NCBI GenBank assembly: GCA_029934735.1
Contig: JAOZLR010000002.1
Coordinates: forward strand, 1 to 21,904
Reading direction: 5' to 3'
Source of the DNA: Bacteroidales bacterium
GTDB lineage: Bacteria > Bacteroidota > Bacteroidia > Bacteroidales > JAADJA01
DNA: 21,904 nt
Under the pieces are notes generated by a model. That model was not told the DNA's origin, searched no databases, and was given only the letters and a program-made list of their open reading frames with translations. Below, piece after piece: positions 1-7,989 of this stretch. Position 1 is the stretch's first letter; each line of letters begins with the position of its first letter. A program made the position numbers and the translations under genes.

Positions 1-12
1 TCTTGCAAATCT

Positions 13-33
13 AACTGGTCATTCAGACCGGTT
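13..33 (+). other. Hairpin upstream of the NAD kinase gene
   Basis: AACTGGTC (13-20) and GACCGGTT (26-33) pair over 8 bp with one G-T wobble, around the loop ATTCA. The start codon of the NAD kinase gene lies 14 bases further on. The sequence after the stem is AT-rich but is not a clean T-run, so it could be the terminator of a gene left of the window or a 5' leader structure. The sequence does not settle which. Confidence 0.3.
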
Positions 34-47
34 ATTAAATTTTTAGG

Positions 48-929
48 ATGAAAAAAATAGCCCTTTTCGGCAAAACATTTACAGATGAAAAAAGGCCTTA
101 TATCAGGCAACTTGTTGAAAACCTGGAAAGTTATGGTGCTAAAATATATGTTTATGAACCTTGTTTTTCAAGTTTTAAAAAGAACATCCCTTTTAAATCT
201 GAGATTGGATGGTTTAATGATCATACGGATATAATCGGTAAGGTTGATATTCTATTCTCCATTGGAGGCGACGGTACCCTTCTGGATACGATAAATTTTG
301 TGCGCGATTCGGGGATTCCAATACTTGGAATCAATCTTGGGAGGATGGGTTTTTTATCCTCTATATCGAAAGATAAAATCGAAGATGCTGTTACCAAGCT
401 TTTTGAGGGGAAATATAAAATTGACAAACGGACTTTGCTTAAAGTGGAAACTGAAAAGAATATTTTTGGTGAGCAGAATTATGCCCTTAATGAGCTAACT
501 GTTTACAGGAAGATTCCGTTTTCGATGCTGACAATCAAAACGTATGTGGATGATGAATACCTGAATACATATTGGGCTGACGGCCTTATTGTTGGTACGC
601 CAACCGGCTCAACAGCTTATTCGCTGAGTGCAGGCGGGCCGATCATCCTTCCGGGGTCTCAGAATTTTGTTATAACACCCATTGCTACACACAATTTAAC
701 AGTAAGGCCTATCGTTATCCCTGACAATTGTGTGATAAGAATTAAGGTTGAAGGAAGAGTTAAAGAGTTTTTTATTGGTCTTGATTCGAGGGCAGAAGCT
801 GTGGATTCATCTGTGGAACTGACTATTATGAAGGAAAACTTCACCGTGAACCTTGTTCAAATGGATGATGAAAGCTATTTCAGAACTATCCGTAAAAAAC
901 TTATGTGGGGTCTTGATGTGAGAAATTAG
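48..929 (+). CDS. nadK: NAD kinase (ATP-NAD kinase)
   Basis: This cytoplasmic enzyme phosphorylates NAD+ to NADP+ and so sets the cell's NADPH pool. The 293-aa length is normal for bacterial NadK. The diagnostic GGDGT phosphate/nucleotide motif is at residues 73-77, where the Asp is the catalytic general base. NE follows at 148-149 (LNEL), and the conserved glycine-rich segment GTPTGSTAYSLSAGGP is at 183-198. The start at 48 gives MKKIALFG, the usual beginning of a NadK Rossmann-like strand. It is the first gene of a co-directional run and is followed after 37 bp by the DUF6089 gene. Identification is secure. Whether it accepts only ATP or also polyphosphate cannot be read from the sequence. 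Confidence 0.96.
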   Translation: MKKIALFGKTFTDEKRPYIRQLVENLESYGAKIYVYEPCFSSFKKNIPFKSEIGWFNDHTDIIGKVDILFSIGGDGTLLDTINFVRDSGIPILGINLGRMGFLSSISKDKIEDAVTKLFEGKYKIDKRTLLKVETEKNIFGEQNYALNELTVYRKIPFSMLTIKTYVDDEYLNTYWADGLIVGTPTGSTAYSLSAGGPIILPGSQNFVITPIATHNLTVRPIVIPDNCVIRIKVEGRVKEFFIGLDSRAEAVDSSVELTIMKENFTVNLVQMDDESYFRTIRKKLMWGLDVRN

Positions 930-966
930 ATTAGTAAGGATAAAAGTTATATTTTTGCAGTGCTTT

Positions 967-1779
967 ATGAGAAAATTAGTTTTAGTTATCGTTTTTATTA
1001 CTGTTGCATTTGCAGGAAAGGCACAGCTTGAAGTTGGTGCATTTGGTGGCGGGTCTTTTTATATGGGCGACCTGAACCCAAAGTATCCTTTCTTGCAGAC
1101 TGCTTTTTCCTATGGTGTTGTTGCACGATATAACCTATCTTCAAGGTGGACAATAAAATTAAATGGATTAAAAGGAAGTTTGATAGGTGACGATGACAAA
1201 TCAAACTTTTTACCTGAGCGCGGGTTGAGGTTCGATTCTGATATTTATGAGCTATCGGCTGTGATGGAGTTTAATTTTTTGAGATATTTCACCGGAAGTA
1301 TGAAGGACTTTATTTCTCCATATCTTTTTGGTGGTGCTGGTTTTTTTTATAACAGACCTATGAATGATGGAAAGAATTTGAGGGATTTTCATACTGAGGG
1401 GCAAGGGACTAGTTTTGATGATAACGGAACCCGTCAGGAGTATTCCTATTTTCATTTTTCCATTCCTTTTGGACTCGGATTGAAATACAGCGTATCGAAA
1501 AAGATCGCACTTTCGGTTGAGTGGGGAATGCGCAAGACATATACAGATTATGTTGATGATGTAAGTACAACTTATTACCTGAGCTCCTCAACAGTTCAAC
1601 CCGGTGATCCCAATTATCCTTATCTGGTAGTTTCTGATCCTGGGAAGAATCATGAACCATATCAGCAGCGGGGAAATTCGGAAACAAATGATTGGTACTC
1701 TTTTGCAGGATTTACGATTACTTATAATATAGATTTGACTAAAAGAAGTAAATGCTCTGATTTTGAAAGACGAAAATAG
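967..1779 (+). CDS. DUF6089-type outer membrane beta-barrel protein
   Basis: A 270-aa exported protein. The ATG at 967 is preferred over an in-frame TTG at 955, because it puts a standard signal peptide (MRKLVLVIVF then a hydrophobic stretch ending GKA before Gln) directly at the N-terminus. The mature part has many short alternating Gly/aromatic segments such as VGAFGGGSFYMGDLNP, YLFGGAGFFYNRP and FGLGLKYSVSKKIALSVEWGMRKTYTDYVDDV. This is the pattern of a small 8- to 10-stranded outer-membrane barrel of the Bacteroidota DUF6089 family. It sits 23 bp before uppS and close to bamA, the usual family context, suggesting a role in envelope biogenesis or simply as a BamA client. No catalytic motif is visible and the function is unknown. 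Confidence 0.85.
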   Translation: MRKLVLVIVFITVAFAGKAQLEVGAFGGGSFYMGDLNPKYPFLQTAFSYGVVARYNLSSRWTIKLNGLKGSLIGDDDKSNFLPERGLRFDSDIYELSAVMEFNFLRYFTGSMKDFISPYLFGGAGFFYNRPMNDGKNLRDFHTEGQGTSFDDNGTRQEYSYFHFSIPFGLGLKYSVSKKIALSVEWGMRKTYTDYVDDVSTTYYLSSSTVQPGDPNYPYLVVSDPGKNHEPYQQRGNSETNDWYSFAGFTITYNIDLTKRSKCSDFERRK

Positions 1780-1802
1780 AGGTTAAAGATTTTTTATGAA
1801 TA

Positions 1803-2549
1803 ATGAATTTTAAAGACCAAATAGATAAAAGCAGGTTACCTGAGCATATTGCCATAATTATGGATGGAAACGGACGTTGGGCCAAGCAACGTGGCAGGTT
1901 GCGGACTTTTGGACATTCCAGCGGAGTTAAGTCTGTGAGGGAAACAGCAGAAGGTGCTGCTGAAATTGGTATTAAATATCTGACATTATACGCATTTTCT
2001 ACAGAAAACTGGAAACGGCCGAGGTCGGAAGTTAATGCTCTAATGACATTACTGGTTAAGACTCTTAATAAGGAGATTAAAACTCTTCACGATAATAATA
2101 TTCGCCTTCTTGCTATTGGCGATCTTAAGTCGCTACCAGATAATACTTTTAAGGAGTTGCAATATGCTATAAATGAAACCGCTCACCACGATAAGATGGC
2201 AATGGTTTTGGCGTTGAGCTACAGTTCTAGATGGGAAATTGTTAATGCTGCAAAAATTATTTCAGAGAAAGTGCAAAAGGGAGAGTTGACGCCTGATGAT
2301 ATCAACAATGACCTGTTTTCGTCATATTTAACAACTGCAAATATTCCTGACCCCGAACTGCTTATCAGAACGAGTGGCGAGTACAGGATAAGCAATTTTT
2401 TGCTTTGGCAAATTGCTTATGCTGAGTTTTATTTTACTCCTAAGCTTTGGCCTGACTTCAGACGTGAGGATCTATTTGAAGCTATTGTGGATTTTCAAAA
2501 AAGGGAAAGAAGATTTGGTAAAACGAGTGAACAAATTGTTTCAAAATAG
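1803..2549 (+). CDS. uppS: Isoprenyl transferase (undecaprenyl diphosphate synthase)
   Basis: A cis-prenyltransferase that condenses farnesyl diphosphate with eight isopentenyl diphosphates to make undecaprenyl diphosphate, the lipid carrier for peptidoglycan and surface polysaccharides. It is cytoplasmic and associates with the inner membrane. The 248-aa protein has all family signatures: HIAIIMDGNGRWA at residues 15-27 with the catalytic Asp21, FSTENWKRP in the middle, and near the C-terminus PDPELLIRTSGEYRISNFLLW followed by AYAEFYF. An ATG six bases upstream (1797) is out of frame and stops at once, so 1803 is the start. The stop is only 4 bp before bamA, which implies transcriptional and probably translational coupling. 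The usual NYGGR segment reads SYSSR here, a mild variation. Confidence 0.96.
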   Translation: MNFKDQIDKSRLPEHIAIIMDGNGRWAKQRGRLRTFGHSSGVKSVRETAEGAAEIGIKYLTLYAFSTENWKRPRSEVNALMTLLVKTLNKEIKTLHDNNIRLLAIGDLKSLPDNTFKELQYAINETAHHDKMAMVLALSYSSRWEIVNAAKIISEKVQKGELTPDDINNDLFSSYLTTANIPDPELLIRTSGEYRISNFLLWQIAYAEFYFTPKLWPDFRREDLFEAIVDFQKRERRFGKTSEQIVSK

Positions 2550-2553
2550 AAAG

Positions 2554-5175
2554 ATGAAGCTGAAATTTACAGGACTTATATTCATACTGCTTATTATAGA
2601 TTTTAGTTTAAATGCTCAGGTGTCAATTGGCGACAAGATTGTTGATTATGCCAATCCCAAGGAGTATCTTCTAGGTGGGATTACGATTTCGGGTGTTAAA
2701 TATCTTGATAATAATGCTTTGATAATGCTTTCGGGATTATCGGTTGGCGACAAGATCCGTATTCCCGGTGATCAGACTGCCAAGGCAATTGAGAATCTCT
2801 GGAAACAAGGCCTGTTTAAAAATATCATTATCACTATTACTAAAGTCGAAGGAACTCAGGTTTTTTTGAATATTGACCTTAAAGAACGGCCCAGAATGTC
2901 CTCCTTTGCGTTCAATGGGGCGAAGAAAGCTGAAATTGATAAGATCAGGGAAACGTTAAAACTTACTCGTGGTAATGTTGTTACTGATAATCTGCTACTC
3001 CGTGCTGAAAATTCAATTAAAGGCTATTTCGTCGAAAAGGGTTATCTTGAAACGGAGGTTAACATTGATGTAAAAGCGGATACTGCCAGAGTAAATCACG
3101 TTAAGCTTGTTTTTAATATTGATAGAAAAGAGAAGGTTAAGATCAAGAGCATCAATATATATGGAAATAAGCATTATACAGATGAAAAGATAAAAAGCTC
3201 TCTTAAAGAGACAAAGGAAAAGGGTAATTTCAAACCCATGGATGATTTTGAGAGCCTCATTTTGAATGCTGTGAGAGATGTTGCTACCTTAAGGTTTGAT
3301 GCTCTGGTGGAATACACAAGAGAATATATAGACAGAAATATTAAACTCAGAGTATTTAAAGCATCAAAGTTTATTAAAGATAGTTATGAGGAGGATAAGG
3401 TAAATTTAGTTTATTCTTATAATGAGGAAGGATATCGTGATGCCCTTATTGTTAAGGACTCTGTTTATCGAAACTATGATGGAACCATAAGTATTGACAT
3501 TACATTAAATGAAGGTAACAGATACTACTTCGGAAATATTTATTGGGTTGGCAATACAAAATATCCGGATGCCATTCTTGATAAGGTGTTGAGAATACAG
3601 AAAGGAGATATTTATAATTATGAATTGCTTAATCAAAACCTGACTTTTAACCAGAGTGAAGATGATGTAAGTTCATTATATATGAATGATGGATATCTGT
3701 TCTTTTCTGCCAGACCGGTTGAGGTTGGTGTGCGCAACGATTCAATAGATATTGAAGTTCGTATTTATGAAGGGAAGCAGGCTACAATTAAAAATGTGTC
3801 AATAAAAGGAAATACACGGACAAATGATCATGTTGTTATTAGGGAAATGAGGACTGTTCCCGGGCAATTATTCTCTCGTTCGGATATTATCAGGACAACG
3901 CGTGAGCTGGCACAATTAAAATATTTTAATGCTGAAACTATTAATCCAAATATTGTTCCTAATCAGGTTGACGGTACAGTGGATGTTGAGTATCAGCTTG
4001 AAGAGGTGTCCTCTGACCAGATTGAGCTTTCCGGAGGCTGGGGATATGGGCGTATCATTGGTACACTCGGTGTTTCATTCAACAATTTCTCTTTAAGGAA
4101 TATCTTTAAAACAAAAATGTGGCGCCCTGTTCCGACAGGTGATGGACAAAAACTCAGTCTTAGGTTGCAATCCTATGGAAAGGGATATATAAGCTACAGC
4201 TTTTCATTTACCGAGCCCTGGCTTGGAGGTAAAAAACCTCATGCATTTACAGTTAGCTATTATCACTCTGTATATTCTTATGGTGCAGGGCGTGATACTC
4301 CCGATTGGCATCAGTTTAAAATCGATGGAGTTGTTGTTGGTTTGGGAAGGCGTCTGAGCTGGCCTGATGACTATTTCTCACTTTATACAGCTGTGAACTT
4401 CCAGAGATATGACCTCTATAAATATACACAAATTTTCACATTTGGTGGAGGTACAGGAACATATAATAACATTAGTTTTAATATTACGCTTGCCCGTAAT
4501 TCGATTGACTTTCCAATTTATCCCAGGAATGGATCTAATGTTTCGGTCTCTTTTGATTTTACTCCCCCGTTTTCGGGATTCACAAACAGGAATTATGCAG
4601 AATTGGATGATATACAGAAGTATGAGTGGCTTGAATATCATAAGTGGAACCTGTTAGCTGTTTACTTTACTCCAATTTATAAAAATCTGGTTTTGATGGC
4701 AAGGGCAAAGTTTGGTTTTCTTGGCGCATGGAATAAGGATCTTGGTGTGACTCCGTTTGAAAGGTATTACCTTGGAGGTGACGGATTGTCAGGATATAAT
4801 AATATGGACGGACGTGAGCTAATTGGGATGAGAGGTTATGAAAACAATTCTCTGACACCTCACTATTGGAGGTCGAGTAATGTTGGAGGAACTATTTATG
4901 ACAAGTTTACGCTTGAACTGAGGTATCCGATATCTTTGAATCCAAGTGCTACTATTTATGTTGCTACATTTCTTGAAGCAGGTAATTCCTGGTTAAGGTT
5001 TAATGATTTTAACCCGTTCGAGGCTTACAGGTCTGCCGGTGTAGGGCTTAGAGTGTTTTTGCCTATGTTTGGTATCCTTGGTCTTGACTGGGGTTATGGT
5101 TTTGATCCTGTTCCCGGACTGCCGAATGCTAATAGAGGACAGTTCCACTTCTCAATTAATCAGTCGATTGATTAA
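2554..5175 (+). CDS. bamA: Outer membrane protein assembly factor BamA
   Basis: The Omp85 core subunit that folds and inserts outer-membrane beta-barrels. The ATG at 2554 is chosen because it gives a signal peptide (MKLKFTGLIFILL, cleavage probably after LNA before Gln) and avoids overlap with uppS; the frame is open further upstream to 2413. The 873-aa product has five POTRA-like modules starting near residues 40, 112, 194, 322 and 408, then a 16-stranded barrel from about 486. The loop-6 signature appears as MRGY at 759-762, matching the family (V/I)RG(F/Y). The third POTRA carries an insertion of several dozen residues (about 235-320), which I recall as common in Bacteroidota BamA. The C-terminus ends SINQSID instead of an aromatic residue, which is unusual for the beta-signal. 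Its neighbours are the Skp-type chaperones that deliver its clients. Confidence 0.95.
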   Translation: MKLKFTGLIFILLIIDFSLNAQVSIGDKIVDYANPKEYLLGGITISGVKYLDNNALIMLSGLSVGDKIRIPGDQTAKAIENLWKQGLFKNIIITITKVEGTQVFLNIDLKERPRMSSFAFNGAKKAEIDKIRETLKLTRGNVVTDNLLLRAENSIKGYFVEKGYLETEVNIDVKADTARVNHVKLVFNIDRKEKVKIKSINIYGNKHYTDEKIKSSLKETKEKGNFKPMDDFESLILNAVRDVATLRFDALVEYTREYIDRNIKLRVFKASKFIKDSYEEDKVNLVYSYNEEGYRDALIVKDSVYRNYDGTISIDITLNEGNRYYFGNIYWVGNTKYPDAILDKVLRIQKGDIYNYELLNQNLTFNQSEDDVSSLYMNDGYLFFSARPVEVGVRNDSIDIEVRIYEGKQATIKNVSIKGNTRTNDHVVIREMRTVPGQLFSRSDIIRTTRELAQLKYFNAETINPNIVPNQVDGTVDVEYQLEEVSSDQIELSGGWGYGRIIGTLGVSFNNFSLRNIFKTKMWRPVPTGDGQKLSLRLQSYGKGYISYSFSFTEPWLGGKKPHAFTVSYYHSVYSYGAGRDTPDWHQFKIDGVVVGLGRRLSWPDDYFSLYTAVNFQRYDLYKYTQIFTFGGGTGTYNNISFNITLARNSIDFPIYPRNGSNVSVSFDFTPPFSGFTNRNYAELDDIQKYEWLEYHKWNLLAVYFTPIYKNLVLMARAKFGFLGAWNKDLGVTPFERYYLGGDGLSGYNNMDGRELIGMRGYENNSLTPHYWRSSNVGGTIYDKFTLELRYPISLNPSATIYVATFLEAGNSWLRFNDFNPFEAYRSAGVGLRVFLPMFGILGLDWGYGFDPVPGLPNANRGQFHFSINQSID

Positions 5176-5219
5176 ATAAATCTTGAAATAAATCGTTATA
5201 AAGAATAAAAACTAAGATT

Positions 5220-5849
5220 ATGAAATATTCGGTAATTGCTTTAGCGCTGTTTGTCTGTTTTACGACAGTTTCGGTTGCTCAAAAGTATGCTTATGTTGAT
5301 ACGGAATATATCCTTGAAAATATTCCTGAATATAAGGATGCACAAAATCAGCTTGATGAATATGCAGCCGAATATCAACAGGAGATAGAGGGAAAAATAG
5401 ATGAAATTAATAAGATGATACAGGATTTTCAGGCTGAGGCTGTTCTGATGCCCGAAGATGTGAAAAACAAAAAGGAAGAGGAGATCAATAAAAAAAAGGA
5501 GGAGCTTGCAACGTTTCAAAGTCAGAGATTTGGTACAGATGGTGATCTGTTTCTGAAAAGAGAGGAACTTGTAAAACCGATTCAGGAGAAGATATTTAAT
5601 GCTATTGAAGAGATAGCAGTCGATAAAAACTACTCTTTTGTGTTCGATAAAGCAGGAAGCCTGTCGATTCTTTATGTTAATGCAAAATATGATATCAGTG
5701 ATGATGTCCTTGATAAGGTAGGTGCCGAGTTGGGTACAGTGCGTAAGGAAGATAGGGTTAAAAAGAATACACCTGCCTCAAATCCAAGTAGGAGCCCGTC
5801 AAAACCTGGAGGTAATGCCCCCGGTCCGGTAAGAAAGGGTGGAAAGTAA
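5220..5849 (+). CDS. OmpH/Skp family periplasmic chaperone, first copy
   Basis: A periplasmic holdase that binds unfolded outer-membrane proteins on their way to BamA. The 209-aa precursor starts with a signal peptide (MKYSVIALALFVCFTTV, cut before Gln after SVA). The opening YAYVDTEYILENIPEYKDAQNQLD is the OmpH signature strand and helix. A charged, heptad-like region around residues 45-120, rich in Glu, Lys and Gln, forms the Skp tentacle coiled coil. FNAIEEIAVDKNYSFVFDKAG closes the trimeric body. The last 30 residues form a basic Pro/Ser/Gly tail that is not part of the Skp core. The gene lies 44 bp after bamA and is probably co-transcribed with it. Confidence 0.92.
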   Translation: MKYSVIALALFVCFTTVSVAQKYAYVDTEYILENIPEYKDAQNQLDEYAAEYQQEIEGKIDEINKMIQDFQAEAVLMPEDVKNKKEEEINKKKEELATFQSQRFGTDGDLFLKREELVKPIQEKIFNAIEEIAVDKNYSFVFDKAGSLSILYVNAKYDISDDVLDKVGAELGTVRKEDRVKKNTPASNPSRSPSKPGGNAPGPVRKGGK

Positions 5850-5907
5850 TAAACTGTTAATGTTTCTTAAAACAGATAGTATTTTTTTATGATATGTGAT
5901 ATTTTTG

Positions 5908-5937
5908 TTGTTTCAATAAAATTATTACATACTTTTG
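5908..5937 (+). promoter_or_regulatory. Bacteroidota sigma-ABfr type promoter before the second ompH
   Basis: TTG at 5908-5910 (-33 element) and TACTTTTG at 5930-5937 (-7 element, consensus TAnnTTTG) are separated by 19 bases, the usual spacing for the primary Bacteroidota sigma factor. The start codon of the second ompH is 35 bases further on. This suggests the second chaperone can be expressed independently of the bamA transcript. Confidence 0.6.
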
Positions 5938-5971
5938 CGCCTCAAATTAAAGATAAAATAATTTAAAGAAA

Positions 5972-6514
5972 ATGAAAAAATTAGTTAGTTTACTTATTAT
6001 TGTTGTAGCAATAACGGTATCATCAAACACTTTTGCGCAGTCAAAATACAAATTAGGACATTTAGATTTTGCAACCCTGTACAGTATGATGCCCGGGCTT
6101 GATTCCGTTAGAACTGTTTATGAAGCATACAACAAAAGTTTGCAAGACCAGTTTGCTGCTATGCAGGCTGAACTCGAGAACAAGTTTAATGAATATCAGG
6201 CAAACATGAGCGGAATGTCAGATATCATTCGCCAAACAAAAGAAGCAGAAATAAATGATCTGAAACAAAGACTTGATGATTTTAATGCTCAGGCAACTCA
6301 GGATCTTCAAAGCAAAGAAGCTGATCTTACAGCTCCTATTATTGATAAGGCAAGATTGGCTGTCGAGGATGTCGCTAAAGAAGAAGGCTATACTTATGTT
6401 TTTAACAGCACTGAAGGTTTATTGCTATACGCCGAACCTAGTGATGATATGATGGATAAGGTAAAAGTTAAGCTTGGTATTACAATGCCAACACCAAAAA
6501 CTCCAGAGAATTAA
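5972..6514 (+). CDS. OmpH/Skp family periplasmic chaperone, second copy
   Basis: A second Skp-like periplasmic chaperone for outer-membrane proteins (180 aa). The signal peptide (MKKLVSLLIIVVAITV, cleavage after TFA before Gln) is followed by KYKLGHLDFATLYSMMPGLDS, the OmpH first strand and helix. A Gln/Glu/Ala-rich coiled-coil hairpin follows (about residues 50-115), then ARLAVEDVAKEEGYTYVFNSTEG, the body-closing segment matching the first copy. It lacks the Pro/Gly tail of the upstream paralogue. The 122-bp gap before it contains a good promoter, and it is closed by a strong terminator. Tandem OmpH genes after bamA are common in this phylum and presumably arose by duplication. Confidence 0.92.
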   Translation: MKKLVSLLIIVVAITVSSNTFAQSKYKLGHLDFATLYSMMPGLDSVRTVYEAYNKSLQDQFAAMQAELENKFNEYQANMSGMSDIIRQTKEAEINDLKQRLDDFNAQATQDLQSKEADLTAPIIDKARLAVEDVAKEEGYTYVFNSTEGLLLYAEPSDDMMDKVKVKLGITMPTPKTPEN

Positions 6515-6532
6515 AGATATATTTTATGATGG

Positions 6533-6560
6533 AAAGCCCCGCCTCATCGGGGCTTTTTTT
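6533..6560 (+). terminator. Rho-independent terminator of the bamA-ompH cluster
   Basis: AAAGCCCCG (6533-6541) and CGGGGCTTT (6548-6556) form a 9-bp stem around the loop CCTCAT, with an uninterrupted T-run to 6560. It lies 18 bases after the second ompH stop codon, so transcription of the envelope cluster ends here. Confidence 0.93.
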
Positions 6561-6625
6561 ATGTTTTCTGTATTGTTTTTTAACCACAATTGGAAATCCT
6601 AAAACCCAGCATCTCAGGACTTATA

Positions 6626-6666
6626 TCTTGGCTCTAAATCTAGCATCTTGGCTCTTAAATCTAGCA
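6626..6666. repeat. Two tandem copies of a 20-21 bp intergenic repeat
   Basis: TCTTGGCTCTAAATCTAGCA (6626-6645) is followed directly by an almost identical copy (6646-6666) with one extra T, then by a partial echo (TCTCTCATCTCG). The flanking bases AGCATCTCAGGACTTATATC also look related. It lies between the terminator of the ompH cluster and the convergent T9SS gene. No protein is encoded here. It looks like a short intergenic tandem array of unknown role. Confidence 0.55.
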
Positions 6667-6689
6667 TCTCTCATCTCGTTCCTAATATC

Positions 6690-7847
6690 CTATCTCACAA
6701 GCGTCACACTACCTTTATTGGTGAGTTTGTTTTTCTCGGTTTCATAATATATTACCCACACGTAAACATCTGCTGCGCATAATTGACCGTTGTTTCCTTC
6801 GCCGTCCCAACCCTGTGAAATATCATCGGTGTCGAAAACCAGCTTGCCCCATCGGTCATAAATATACATTTTAAAATTTTGGATATTGTCAACAGGATAT
6901 GCGAAGATGTTGAAAATCCTGTTCTGCTCAATATTGCTTTCAGGCCTGAAAGCAGTGGGAAGTGGTATAGTTGTGATTTTTACCTCATCATAATATTTAG
7001 TACCTCCACAAAGTGTTATCTCTGCAAAATAGGAGGTTGTTTCAGTAGGGTTTACAATTAAAGAGGTTGAGGTGCTTATAACCTCTCCTCCTGGATAACT
7101 GCCTGCATACCAGGTTAGCGACAGGTTCGATTTTGGAGCTATAACTTCAGGTAAAAAATCTATTTGGTTTACAGTATAACTATCATTTCCGTCGGGCTCA
7201 AATTCCCACGATTCATTTGAGGTAGTCCAGGATGTACCGTTTCTGCCCGGGACCTGAACACCTTTGTCAAAATTGTAGTTTAGTCCCTGAGTAGCTTTAT
7301 TGAGTAAATAGGTGCATTTCGGTTTGTTAATAATATGATTTTCAATTTTCCCGGTCTCAAAAAGAACAATCTGAAATGTTACTTTCTGGTCAGTACAATT
7401 ATACATTGGCGCTTCACACCACCCAACTATAAGTTTTCTGTCAGGTGCTGTGCCAACTGTTTTGTAATATACATTATTGCTGTTTGTGCTTCCATGCGAA
7501 AAGTAATCCTGATATGGCCCGTAAATAGCCTTCTCCATCTTGTTATTTGGGATTGACACCGGATCGCGGTATGCCCCCTGGGAGAGATTGAAGCTGACCA
7601 CGCCATTTGCCCCGATCATAAATTGAGAAGCCGTCTCTCCGTAAAACGTAAAATCGAAACCTATATCAAAAGGGCCTGCAAAATCATCATCATGAACTGT
7701 AACCAGAGTCCCAAAATAACCCTCATATACAGCACTCAGTTTTACAGGTAGCCCTGCAGTAATCGTAGCATCTTCATAGGCATCAACTTGTGCAAAGGCT
7801 ATGTTGCTTACAAGAAATAGTAATAATAGTATTGTCGTTTTTTGCAT
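6690..7847 (-). CDS. Secreted protein with gliding-type T9SS C-terminal sorting domain
   Basis: A 385-aa exported protein. The signal peptide (MQKTTILLLLFLVSNIAFA) ends before Gln. Residues of about 25-220 form a beta-rich domain of the kind seen in many surface proteins (VSFNLSQGAYRDP, FQIVLFETGKIENHI). About 225-290 looks like an Ig/PKD-like module ending VNPTETTSYFAEITLCGG. The last 90 residues are the type B sorting signal for the type IX secretion system: PTAF, then IYDRWGKLVFDTDD, GWDGEGNNG, DVYVWVIYY and the terminal KGSVTLVR. The protein should cross the outer membrane by T9SS and be attached to or released from the surface. No enzymatic motif is visible. It is convergent with the ompH cluster and appears monocistronic. 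Confidence 0.88.
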   Translation of the reverse strand: MQKTTILLLLFLVSNIAFAQVDAYEDATITAGLPVKLSAVYEGYFGTLVTVHDDDFAGPFDIGFDFTFYGETASQFMIGANGVVSFNLSQGAYRDPVSIPNNKMEKAIYGPYQDYFSHGSTNSNNVYYKTVGTAPDRKLIVGWCEAPMYNCTDQKVTFQIVLFETGKIENHIINKPKCTYLLNKATQGLNYNFDKGVQVPGRNGTSWTTSNESWEFEPDGNDSYTVNQIDFLPEVIAPKSNLSLTWYAGSYPGGEVISTSTSLIVNPTETTSYFAEITLCGGTKYYDEVKITTIPLPTAFRPESNIEQNRIFNIFAYPVDNIQNFKMYIYDRWGKLVFDTDDISQGWDGEGNNGQLCAADVYVWVIYYETEKNKLTNKGSVTLVR

Positions 7848-7989
7848 AAAGAGTTAACGATTTAACTTCTAGGTAATTGTTAAAATAAAATACAACTTAC
7901 AATTGACAAACAACAGATAAATAACAATCTATAAAAATCCCAATATTCAAAACGCTCTCTTTAGTATTAAATTTTTATTTTTTTGAGAC

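Noticed and set aside
950..957. TATTTTTG promoter-like box before the DUF6089 gene
   Set aside because: It ends only 9 bases before the ATG at 967 and lacks a good -33 partner, so it would give an almost leaderless transcript. Read-through from nadK is more likely.
5858..5890. CTGTT/AACAG stem followed by a T-run after the first ompH, as a terminator
   Set aside because: Only 5 bp of stem with a long loop, and four bases plus ATT before the T-run. Too weak to support.
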